This document shows, in pieces, positions 41,784 through 54,500 of a stretch of DNA of 64,000 bases (the stretch's first letter is position 1; every line of letters begins with the position of its first letter). Under the pieces are notes generated by a model, which was not told the DNA's origin, searched no databases, and saw only the letters and a list, made by a program, of their open reading frames with translations. A program made the position numbers and the translations under genes. This stretch comes from Norana najaformis (taxonomy: Eukaryota > Annelida > Clitellata > Crassiclitellata > Hormogastridae), in NCBI GenBank assembly GCA_964023275.1, contig OZ029916.1, positions 34,989,727 to 35,053,726 on the forward strand. Direction: 5' to 3'.

Positions 41784-44700
41784 TTACCAAGTTTCAAAAT
41801 TACCATTGGCCACAGCAGGACTGCAGTAGCCTGAAGAAGGCAGCAAAGGAGTTGAAGTCATCACTGTGGTTTGGTGACTGAGAACATTCAACTTCTTTAC
41901 AATGTCATGGAATGACGGTCGCTTCAGAGGAAGATAGATCCAACACTTCAACATTAACTGATACCTGTCAGAGACAGACACATAGAAAAAAGATGAAGAA
42001 CAGCATATGTACACACACACACACAAACACACACATACATGCAAACAAACTTTCATAAAATCAGCCGACATAAAATGGTAGCAAAATGCTTGAAGACAAA
42101 CCTCAAATTTTATTCAGCTTTAGCGCATGGCCTTAACCATATTATAATGCAGTAGTTGACAAGGCTTCCAAAAGTAACATTATAAGGAGGTTCTGGTGTA
42201 AGTGCAAAGAAAAATTCCTCACAAGTCATTGGGACAGTTTTCTGGGCAGTCGAGACGTCCTCCGCTTCGTACAAAGTGCAGCACTTCGAGGTTTGTCAGA
42301 GTTGGATACGGCTGTTGTCCAAGCGTTAGCACCTCCCACATCAGCACTCCATATGCCCTGTTTAATGTAAAGTAACTTAATGAAACCTGATTATTTTCCA
42401 GCATTGTTTTAATGCCTCCCTAACAGTCTGAAGAAGGTGTGATCTGAGTTAAAAATATTAATCTCCATCACAGCTTTCTTTGGTTATTTGAATAAATAAA
42501 CTAATCAAGCACTTATTTTCTAATTTAATTATGCTTTCATATAGCCATATCTACAGTGCATTAGGTGGTGGCTAACTGAATGCTGTACTTCTCCTGATAT
42601 AGTTACTGTTTCAGTACATCACTGGATTGCTTCCACTCACCATGGATATATCTCATGCAAAACATGCATACAATTCCTTCAACGCAGAACTGCTCAGCAC
42701 CATCTTTGACTGATGCCTTGTCATTAGAACCTGGCACAGTATAATACATGCATAAGAAATAAATAATAATCTAATCTAATCAATAAACTTCTTTACAGCT
42801 AATTTCTTATTTTTAACAGCAGCTGAAGACTTGCTACAAGACGTCGGACTTTGTAGTAAAGATGCCTTATCATTAAAATTTAGAACTATATAAATGCACA
42901 AAATAAGTAATAATGACAGTTGAAGACTTGTTACCAGACGTCAGACTGAGTGGTAAAGATGCCATCGATGAGTGATTCAGGTGACATCCAGCGCACAGGA
43001 AGCAATCCCTCGCCTTCCTTCTTGTAGTAGTCATTTCGGTAGATGTCTCTTGCCAGGCCAAAGTCACCAATTTTTACTACGAGGCTGCTCCCAGCAAACG
43101 AGACCAAGCAGTTACGGGCTGCTAAATCTCTGCAAAGAAAGAACTTCACATTTAGTTCTATTTTCAGTTCAATTTGATAAAAGGAACAGTCATGTCGTTG
43201 CCAGTTACAATTTACCATTATTTGTCAAGTCGTCTAGTTCAACGATGCTCCGGTAAAATTCATCCAACACTTTTAGTATATTAAAAGTGTGTTTGCGTTT
43301 AACTTTGAATTCCAGCGAGTTGCATGAAATTGACAATCCATTTGTCATGCCACTTAATCCAATAAGGTCCAGATACATTATTTAATCATTTATAATTATG
43401 TTCATTTATTTATTACCTGTGAACAAAGTGCATATCTTCCAGATATTCACAGCCTTTCCCAACATCCTTGCAGATGCCAATCATGTCCAAAATGGTTAGT
43501 TTGGCATCAGTCACCTGTTATGAAGAAAAACCATCAGATATCAGTGACATCATCACATAATATTATCTGCTGATGCAGTGGTATCATCTTGATCACAAGA
43601 TCTCGACTTTAAAAATCTGACTAAAGAACCCAGAGAACATGAGTTGTGTACTTACGGATCTGTGATATTAAATTGAAAGTAATTTTTCCTAAGTACCTAT
43701 TAATTCTTCAAATATAAATAATTTTACTTCCAAATATAGACAAACCAACAAATGCATGAACGTATCTGTTGGTTGTACACTTATAGGTCGAAGGCGCAAT
43801 GCTAACTGGATCTGGAGGCTGGCCACTGATGGTGACAGAAAGAAAAGACTGCAGGCAGCACATCACAGATGGCTGGAGAGAATTCTGAAGATTTCTGAAG
43901 TGGCATAATAAGATATCAAATAAAACTGTAAAAGAAAGGACAGGGCAAGAAGATATAGAGAATAACAAGAGAATGAGAAGACTGAAATGGATGGGACATG
44001 TACTTCTTATATGGACAAAGATAGAAGAGCCAAGCAAGCAACGAACTGGATCCCTAAAGGAAAAAGCAGGAAAGAAAGATCAAGAAAGAACTGGCCAGAG
44101 ACTATCAGACTTGATCTTAGGTGTTTAGAGAAGTCGTGGGATGAGGCAGGAAGACTGGTAATAGATAAGAGAAGAATGGAGAAGCTGCATAGCCCAATGT
44201 GCATACCTGCACAGGAAGGGCTAAATATCTCTTATTCTAATGACTTCCATAGTGCCGTTATCATATTGCCCAATGCATCAATCGATAATTGCTTCAAGTG
44301 AAATCATAATTCAAAGATCATAATCCACTGAAGAAGCTATGTTGAATTCCGGTAGGTCAGAGAAACCAGAAGTTTGGCTACGTTAGGTAAGCAAGTTGAA
44401 ACAAATGAGTTTTAAGTTTAGACCGGAAGGACATCAAAGAATTGACAGAACAAACTGAACTGGAATGCAATTTCCAAAGCGTTGGACCAGCTACCAAGAG
44501 TGCCAGAGAACCCAACATTGTTCTGGTGTGAGGTGTCCCTACTATCCAAGGATCAAGTGCAATATTCGTTGGTTAAGGGGAAAATAGATAGGTTGGTTGA
44601 TTTAAATGTAGTAGTTTGTGAAAAACAGTTTTTCAACTGGACTCTCTGCTCAATTTCAAAACAGAAAAATGTTACAAGAAAATATATTTGGCAGAATAAT

Positions 44701-47700
44701 TCTACAGGATGCACTATTGCCAATATTGATACAATAGATCATCTGAAACTTTTGAATGACTGGTTGGAAGATGTATGAAAATTTCTTCTTTTAAGCTTAC
44801 AAATGAAGGTCTTGATGCCCTTAAAAAGGTCAGAAGGTCACCACCATCCATGAGCTCAAGAATCAAGAACTGAGGGTCATGGTCGAGTGAGACACCAAGA
44901 AGTCGTAGAATGTGGTCATGCTTGAAGTTGTTCATCAGTAGCGCCTCTTTGAGAAACTCTTCCTTCTCGTTGTCACTGGCGCTCTTATGCAATGTCTGGA
45001 AACCAAACAATCAATCACCTACAACTCCACCCAATGCTGTACCCACCCAACTATCTACTCATCCACCCCAGTCGATCCATTGTATGGTCAGACGGACAAG
45101 ACATACATCCGTCCATGCATCTAATTCATTCATCATCTAGCCATCCATCTATCTCTTCATCCATTTATACACCTGCCTATCCGTCTGTCCATCGATCCAT
45201 CCATCCATCCATCCATCCGTCTTTCCATTTAACATCTAGCATTATTGGTGCCACATTTCTTAAGAAACATCAATAATAATATACAGAAAACTTCACAAAA
45301 CACCTTTAAGAGCTTTGAAACAGCCCTACATAAAGGCCTCTATAATTTATATATATATATATTGTTAGCACTCCATGCAGACAATGCTTTTCTGCTTAAA
45401 CGTCCAGTTACTGTACAAAGAATTTTTGGATTGCAAGAAACCATACCCCTACCTTGACGGCCACTTTGGTTTCACCCGAGTTTTCATGAAGAATATTAAT
45501 GGCAATGCCCTCAAACACTTTTCCGAATGCACCACTGCCCAAGAACTTTATCAGCCGGAGATGGCAGTGAGGAAAGTGCGGAAGTGAAGCAAAATCCTCA
45601 TTTCCTGGCAAGAAACTGCAACAGAAGTGCATAACCATGATCCAAATGATATAATCAGATCAAGATGATCAGTAATAACAAAGAATCGACTTTACATTGC
45701 TCATCATTTGGGAATCTAATAAAAAAATTGTAAGTCTTCCCTGTGTTCATTCTTCCAAAAGTGAAGAACATCTGTTCTTAAAGCATCATCACTATTTGAA
45801 TTAGTTACAGCACAACATCAGAATGTCTAATCTAAAATCAGTGAAGAAGGTGAGGAAAGTTATGGTATGGTATAATATGGTAAAGTAACTGTCGATTTAT
45901 TTCTTGCCATGATCAACGACAGTCCTCATAAGAAAGCATGAAGAACAGCAGTCTATAACAGCTGATTTTACAAAATACACCAAGCTGGTACCCTACTGAA
46001 CATAAATAGTGGCATCCTAAACATAACAACAAAAGGCAGAAGCTTTCCAGCAAAGTCACTCGGCAATCCACATCACACAAGCCCAACACAATTCTAATTT
46101 AATCTAAAACTTCTATAGCGCCATTTTAATAATTGTTTTGGTTAAGTTATACAGTGCCATATGAACTGTCATTGTTATACAACATAAGTCTGACCAGTAG
46201 GCATGCTAACATCAAGGTCAGCAAGAAACTAAGTGGGAATTTGACAAGCATGCCTCACACAGCTGGATGTTACCTTGTTGCATAGAGTATGTTGGACGTT
46301 TCCAAGGCAACGTTTGGCAGACGTCGCAACGTTGCCAACTCGTGGTCTACACTGTTTTGTGCTGTTGTTGGGTTTATATCCATGAAGGATAGTATGGTTT
46401 TCTGATCCTTTTGTCCTAGACAGGCTGCAAAATTTCAGAAATATTTTTTAGTCATTTCTCATAGATGCTGGCGTAGATTCCAATTTAGAGACTTCTCTCA
46501 TCAATGAAATCTAGAATGTCCATTACAGTCAATCATAAATTAATAAATGGATGTAAATCGGTAAACCCAACAGGAACAGTAGCATGCTTAACAGCTTTGT
46601 CCAGTTTTTACATTTATTTACATAGGTGGTAAATTTAGCAATCACAAGTATGACCTGACAACAGTCAATAATGCATCAGTTCATGGTGCAAAAACGTGTA
46701 CCTGAAGAGGGAGCACATAAATGAGCTATTATTTACTTTACTCTACACTGGAAGAAAGACAGATAATTGGATTATAATTTAGCTGAAGAAGTTTCGAAAT
46801 GTACTGTAGCAAAGATTTACAAAAATGAGGTCTCATCAACATGCAATCAAAAATAAATACCTGATGCCTCTGAATGCATTGTTACAATATTGTAGTAGTT
46901 GCAGGTAACAATAGGTACCAGTATGTGTTATAAATTTTCCTAAAAATAATAATAATACTTTATAACATGGCAATGCTGTTGCAATGACGGCTGACTTACT
47001 AAGAAGCAGAACACAGAAGGCCAGCATTGTCAGTGCCAGGATGACGCCTAGTGACGTTGACAGGGCAAAGGTCAGCTGACCCTGCACGCTTTTCTCTTAA
47101 AATGAAATGCACAGAACACACAAGATCAACAAACCTCAGTTAAGATATTTTCTGACAATAATAGCTTACCAGGTACATGAGTTGCTGTACTGAACCCTAT
47201 TTATATGTTATTTTCTTACAAACCCAGTTTATATAAGCTATTCTAGTATTGACACAAGTTATCACAACAAATCATGCTATGAATAATCAAAAATAACAGA
47301 AAACCTGAAAGTTCAGACTAACATTTATGGAGTGCATCTTCAAGATCTTAGCCAACACACACACATTGGGTCAACGTTGGCCTAAAACCATGGTCATTAT
47401 TGCCTCACACCTTATTTTAAAGGATGTTGCTAGGGGACCTCAAGGAGGTCGCCTAAACTGGAATACTAGGGGACCTCAAGGCGTTCGCATAAGCTGATAT
47501 ACTAGGGCATCAGTGTGAATGTGAATATGAACTTAATTTTTATAATGCCGTATGGGTCAGAATCTAACCCTAACCCTAAACCTAACCCATTTTGCGGTCG
47601 ATTCTTCGTGTCCTGTGCAACCGCATTCAGAAACATTTACAGTTGGTCAAAGTCAGAAAAAGGACAGTTTGGATCTATTATTTTGTCACCGAACATAATG

Positions 47701-48494
47701 TTGCTGTTCGTATGTTTGCTTTGCAGTTTGTAACTCTTTAATTTCAAACAAAAAGTTCATCCCAACAGAAAACTCAGATTCTATGTCCGTTTATAATAAT
47801 CACGTGAGAGTCTGCGAGATCTCACGCACTTGAGGCTCCCTATTCCGCGCAATTACGGGGCCTCCTTGAAGTCCCCTAGACACTTTGTATTTTAAGTCCA
47901 ATGTTCAGCCAATAACGTTGGCCCAACATAGAGATTTACCCTCCAATTTACAACCGACTTAACCAATTTAAAACATTTTGGTTTTTGTGAAATTGGATAT
48001 AAGTTGACTCAATGCTGGCATGCTGGTTGGGATATCTCCCATACTTAGAAAACTATAACTCAAAACAACAATAATTAATTTCAATCACGATGGGTTATAT
48101 TTAACTAATGCTCATGGCTCACTAATTTAGACTTTTTCCATTTACTGCATGGCTTCTTACCTGCTACAAGTGAGTGGAAAGTCTTCTGTATTTGGTCTCC
48201 ACATCCCCAGTACGAACAAACGACAATGCACAGTTCAATCTCTGAATACAGCTTCAATCCTGACAGCAAAATGTAGGGATTGTAGCTTCGCTGTAATGCA
48301 AGAACAACAGCATCAAATTATGAAAGCCATGTACAGAACCAGAATTACTGAGGTATGCCTTAAAAAGAAATTATTATTATTTAAATTATTTAACCTACTG
48401 TGTAGGATCACAGAGTATGAAGGATGTCGTCGTCGTCATCATCATCATCATATATTACTACTACTACTACTACTACCACCACTACTACTACTAC

Positions 48495-48531
<37 letters not shown>

Positions 48532-51500
48532 CATCATCATCTTTGTCATCATCATTTTCTTTTTATATAAGAACATGACAACAATAACAAATACAACAAC
48601 AATAATAATATAAAATAATCATACAAATTATTATGATTATCAAAATAATACATTAAAATAATACATTAAATATATTAATAATTATATTAAAATAATATAA
48701 AATTTTCAAAATCATGAGGGATCATATCTACCTCGGAATAATAATAATAGTAACAGCAGTAGTAGTAATAATAATAATATTAATAATAAATAATAATAAA
48801 CTATAGATCTTTCAATTCCATGATCATACTTGTCTTTGTCTTAATTTGTGAATAATTATTCTTGATGTGGCTGTGAATGAAAAGCAGTTACGTTATTTCA
48901 CATGACCTTATCTTACCTCAATAAATCCAATTAATACCTTTTCCTGTCTGGGACCGGCATTCACCTGCCACCAGACTCTGTAGTAGACTACTCCACGATC
49001 AACAAAGGAAGGCACCCACGAGATGTTAAAGTCATTTTCCAGCTCCGTGATTATTAATGTATTCACATCCAGGGAATCCGGAATCAGTGGAAGATCAGAA
49101 CTGTTAAAAGGAGCTACAAAACGGACACATACTATCACTTAAAAATGTTAACACATGTATACATCATTAAAAGCAGTCAAATGAAATGTTTCATATCATC
49201 AAAGTAAATGAAACATTGTCACAGACTCCAGATTGTGGCTTTTGCCATTGTAACTATAGACAAAATGGTTATTGCAATGGTGATTGTAATTGTAACTGTA
49301 ATCACGACAATATATATATAGCATCAAAAGTAGCAAGCTACTAGTAGGATGCTTTACAATGTCAGTTGTCGGCACAAGTACTAACAGTTACATAATAGAT
49401 AGAATTTCAATTGTTTTTTGAAGGTCTGAACCCTTTGGCATCCTGAATAGATGTCGGAAGGCTGTTTCGTGCATGTGGGCAAGCTACACAAAAGGTTCGG
49501 TCACCCATTTCAGTCTTAGCTGCAGGCACGTAAGGATTAGCAGCGGCTCAATGTGGTCTGCAAATATATGTACTGCTTCACTTGATTCAGCTAGACGCAC
49601 AATTTCAACCTACTTTAAATCACACTCGTTTAGATTAGGCAGATAGCCATGTGAGCAGCACTTTGGGTGATACTCTATATTAAGCGTCATGATACATAGA
49701 AACATAGGCCTACAAAGATACATATATACATAGATATACAGATACATACCAGCAACAACATACATGCATATGCATACATACATACATGCATACATGTGTA
49801 CAAACATGTACACATACACACACATACATGCATACACACATACAATGTAATGCCTAACCACAGTAACAAGGCATTTATAGTGTGCCTTTTAATATATATA
49901 TATACATATATATATATATATCTATATATATATATATATATATATGTATAATTACTGGAAGTGTAGATTTTAATACCTTCAGGTGTTATGGCGAAGGCAG
50001 AAACTTCAGTTTCATTGGCAGCCGCCATCTGCAATCGGCCGACGCTGTTTCCTCTCAGGTCCAATATGCACAGAGCATTCTTCTGATCCATCCAGAACAA
50101 TTTGTTGCTGTGAAAATTCAGCGATGGGTGTCTAACATAGAACCAGAAACAGCCACTTGTTGAGCTGCTTATGCTGCTCATAACTTGGGTGTTATATTTG
50201 ATTCTGCTGAGTCTCTCATAGACTTTTCAACTGATTTTTGTATATCGCCCTGCATGTATATTTGTGACACACACAGAATTAGGAGCTATATCCCCAAGTC
50301 TTCAAGGATATCTTTGGCAAAATTATTGGTCTCCAGTCGCCTTGACTACTGTAACTCAATTTTTGTCGGTATCACAAAGTCAAAAATGCAGAAACTCCAA
50401 ACAGTTCAGCATTCCTAAGGTTAGAGCCATCACTAATATGTCAATATAACACCTGTGCTTAAAACTTTGCATTGGCTTCCAGTTCAGCAACACATTTATT
50501 TCAAACTGGGGCTTATAGTTTAAAAAACATGAAACAGGAACAACACTGAACTCTGGCCAACCACAAGTCTTAGTGCACCAACCTTCTGGGTACTGGCCTG
50601 ATTGCCTCTTGGCTGATTTGAATGCAGCTTGGTTTTGATGCACCACTGGTTGAATCCTTGTGCATTAGAAACCAGCATGATAGGAGGACTTCACTAATTA
50701 ATAATAATATTAATAATTAATAGTACACTAATTTCATATTAATAGGAATAAATATTGGTATTTAAAAGCTTAAAGCAATACTCACATGGCTTTACCAGTA
50801 AATTCAAAAACATGTTCAATACTGGGTTTGAAATCAGTTCCATCAAGTAGTTCAATGAGCTTCATCCTGAAGATGGTCAGTTTATTTAGGTCCTTGGCCA
50901 TCCAGTAAAGCAGCCGGACTCTGGTGTCAATGGCAAGGCCGAGAATGTACTGGCCAGAGAAGTTGGGCAGTTTCTGCAGCAGTCGATGGCCTTGACCATC
51001 CAAGTAGGCGGTTTCGACTGTGGATGAGGTCGTCCAGTACATCCTTGCCTCTGCAGAATCGAGCGCCAAGCCCTGAACGGTGGTGGCAGTGTTTAGGAGG
51101 ATTTCATCCAACTCTGGAGCCCATTCCAGAGACGGAGACACTCTAGCGACTGGCATTCGCTTAATCTTCACCAACAAAAACAAATGTATAATGTACATAT
51201 ATAAATACACATATTTACATACATGCATCCATGCATGTATTTATGCATGCATGTATGTACATACAATACAATCCAATACAACTGTAATTTGCTAATGCCC
51301 TCCTTACAAAGTTCATAGGTGCACACTGAAGCTAGGGAACAGGAAACATTAAGAAACAGACCGGAAAAGTTTTTAGTTCAGAACAAAAAGTAGTCATGAT
51401 AAGAGAGCTGTGAACATGAGGAAGAGTTCCAGATGGAGGGACCAGCAAATGTGAATGAATGCCAGGGAAAGTAGTGTATTTAAAGATTGTCTGCCCACTT

Positions 51501-54500
51501 TTCTGATTAAAAAATAGGAAAAGTCAGCACACTCGTTTTTACATGCCTCTGTAGAAGGTCTGATCTTGATCTGTCAGCTGATGTGCAAACACAATCATCC
51601 CAAAAATCCATGCAACAACAGAATGCCTTAAGCATTCAAGAAAACCTCTGCCAATGAGGCCAATACATTATCCAAAAAATAATTTCCTTATCTTTGTATA
51701 GTCAGAGCATTAAGGAGTGAAGTTTACTAACCAGGTTTAGTTTTGTGTTCGTCCAGTAAATTCTGTTTGTTAAGTGATCATAAGCCAAGATGCCAACATT
51801 AGAGATTTCTGAGAACATTACAGCTGAATGATTACTTCCTTCCGAGAAGAACAAACCCGACATCGTTGCTAGGAAAAAGGTTTCAGCAGATGCCACCAGT
51901 TCTAAATCAGATGTTAACAGACAAACTGAAAGATCAACTGAGTCAACAAGCACAAAAGAACCATCAGAAAAATTAGAAACGCTATTAAACTTAATAAGCA
52001 TATTGCCTGAAATAAAACATTACGAAATGTACAGATACATACAGAAGAAATGAATATAAGAAAATAGTAAACATGTTAAATATTTAGTGCAATCAATGGA
52101 TTGCCTATGATTTTCTCATAGAGCTGATGGACATATGACGTGTGAACAGATGCTTAGTACTGGCGTCTTGTAACTAATTAAAATACTGGACAAGTTGTGA
52201 GATAAGATTAGACTAGATTAGATCAGATATTACACTACTGAAACCTGTGATTGCAGAATTGTCAGTGGTTGAATTGAGGATGAGTTTCTGGTGTGAACCA
52301 TCAAGACTCTTCTCAAAAAGAGCGCTGCTACTAGCATAGAGCAGAACAGCACTGGACGAATCTCCATCTTTAACAAGACAAAAAATAGCATTAGAAAATC
52401 ACCAAGTTGCTGAACTGAATGAGAGATCAGCAAAACAATTCTCACTGAGAAAAATCAAATGCCACAGATTGAAGTAGGCTGAAAATGTTTATTGAGCTTT
52501 CTATGGCTGAAAACATTTTCAGTAAGAGATTAAATCATTAAATAAGAAATGAAATGTTGAGGCAACCAGACTTTACCTGCTCTCAGCATCTGTGCCACAA
52601 AGTATTCTGACCAAGGACCAGCACCACCTGCCGATGTGCCACGCACACGAAAGCGATACAGAGCACCAGGGTCAAGATTTTCAACTTTGACTTGCGTTGT
52701 GTTAATCAATGTCAGTGTTCTATTTTTTGAAGCATCAATGTTCAATATTTCCACTTCATAAAACCATCGCTGCCAGGCTCCCTTGCCTGAAAATTCAAGA
52801 TTACTTAATAAACTACTGCAAAATTCCAGCACATTTATTTAATATAAAGTTTTCACGTTGTTATCGTGAAACAGTTTATTAAATTTGTAACACGCACTGT
52901 CTTTGTTCCAAAGAAGTTGTTAATAAAATAAAATAAAAATAACATATTTAGGCAGAAATAGTTTAGTGTGGTGTACTCAGAATCACGATAACTAGATTTT
53001 ATGCACACTTACTCTGCCAGCATGCCCACATGGGGCCCATATGGGACCATTACTTTACAGGCCCATATGACTCCCATCAAATGTTCATGAGCATGCTGGC
53101 AAGGTACGATAATAGTAACTGAATCATCAAAATTCCATGCGCCATAACTAGAATCAAAATAAAGGAATCACAAATATTTAATACATCACATGTAGAACTA
53201 GCACTTCTGAGAGGCTGTAAAAGCATTGTTTAAATAACATATAAACACATATATATATATACATATATATATATATACATACATGCACACAAATATTGAA
53301 TCACTAGAATTCTATACATCATACTCGGAATCAAAGCAACTGATTCGTGAAAATCCTGCACAGCACATGTTAAGAGCAATTGATTGGATTCAGACCCTGA
53401 TCTGATTCTGGAGGCAGCCAAGACAAAACGCCTGAATCAGTCGACAGCAGTGCCTGAAACCGTTTCGGAGGCAGAATCGGAACTGAAAACACAAATATTT
53501 ACAAGACAATTGAAGATTCCACTTGACACATGATGTCGTTTATGCGAGTGCCAGTGAGAAGCAGATGAATACAATTGAGGGAAACAAGAATAAGTCCAGA
53601 TACCAACACATCATGCAGCATTTGCTTGATCCTCGGCTTATCTGATCTTAAGCACTGAAGACCGAACATATGTTACACTCGAGACAACGAAGAAAACGAA
53701 AGAAACCTTCAGGTGGGAATTGATAGAGTTTGTTTCTAGATACCTATGGTTAATGGATCGTACGGTGGCTATCCTATGTTAACTCCCTTGGCCTCTTATC
53801 ACTGTGTCTCCGTTTCACATTCCACATCAGGCTGCTGTGACTTAACATACCTGCAAGACACTGCCAAACTGGTGGCAAGTCACTGCCAAAGTACCAGCAA
53901 AACACTGCCAAAGTACCAGGAAGACACTACCAAATTCTCCTAGAAACTGCTAGAATACCAGCAAGACAATGCCAAAGTACCAGCAAGACACTGCCAAAGC
54001 ACCAGCAAGACAGAGCCAGAGTAAAGTAAAGTAAAAGTTATTTTTTATGCACCTGAACAGTCCTCACAGATCATGTCAGAAGTGTCAGTTACAAAAATAT
54101 GCCCTGGAAGCAAAAGGCAGACCCAAGGTCTGGCTTAGTAGGTCACATATTAAAATCACACAAGTTTGCAATGACGTACATAACATACCGGGAATGGGTT
54201 GTGCACCTTGACCCCAAAGACAAACTCCGCCAAAATGATCGCTATCGATAATCATCTGATTATGGTAGTATAACATGTGATCAACATCATACTCCTCCAT
54301 CATCAGCTTCTTTCCACTTGTCCAGAAGAAGGTGCTGTTTATAGCGTTGTAAGCCAGTCCCTTGACCAGAGAGAAGTTTGGATTCTGGGTGTTTGTCCGA
54401 ATGTTAACCGGATCAGATCCGTCCAGATAGATGGAGATCATTGCGTGGATTGTCTCATTTGGAAAGAAGAGGCGGTAGTTGAGATAGTCAACAGCAAATG

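Larger units (their letters stand above)
41784..45615 (-). other. Tyrosine kinase domain block of the ROS1-like receptor (exons 20-25)
   Basis: The glycine loop is GSGAFGKV and the ATP lysine is K1171 in VAVK. The alpha-C region is [10 protein letters not shown]. The catalytic loop HRDLAARN starts at H1268, DFG is 1291-1293, and the activation loop is [16 protein letters not shown] with the ROS/sevenless/insulin-receptor YxxxYY pattern (Y1299, Y1303, Y1304). [24 protein letters not shown] and GQQPYP follow. All residues for an active kinase are present. The C-tail after the kinase is short and ends ...NFETW. Confidence 0.95.

Noticed and set aside
42972..43256. Plus-strand frame opposite the kinase catalytic exon
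   Set aside because: The minus strand encodes unmistakable kinase motifs here; this is an antisense shadow.
48428..48610. Leu/Ile/His-rich frame within 48149-48613
   Set aside because: Generated by triplet microsatellites; the receptor exon at 48161-48290 lies on the opposite strand.
49610..49940. Cys/Tyr/Met-rich minus-strand frame and similar ones at 61061-61297 and 25815-26225
   Set aside because: Pure translation of CATA/CA/TA microsatellites.
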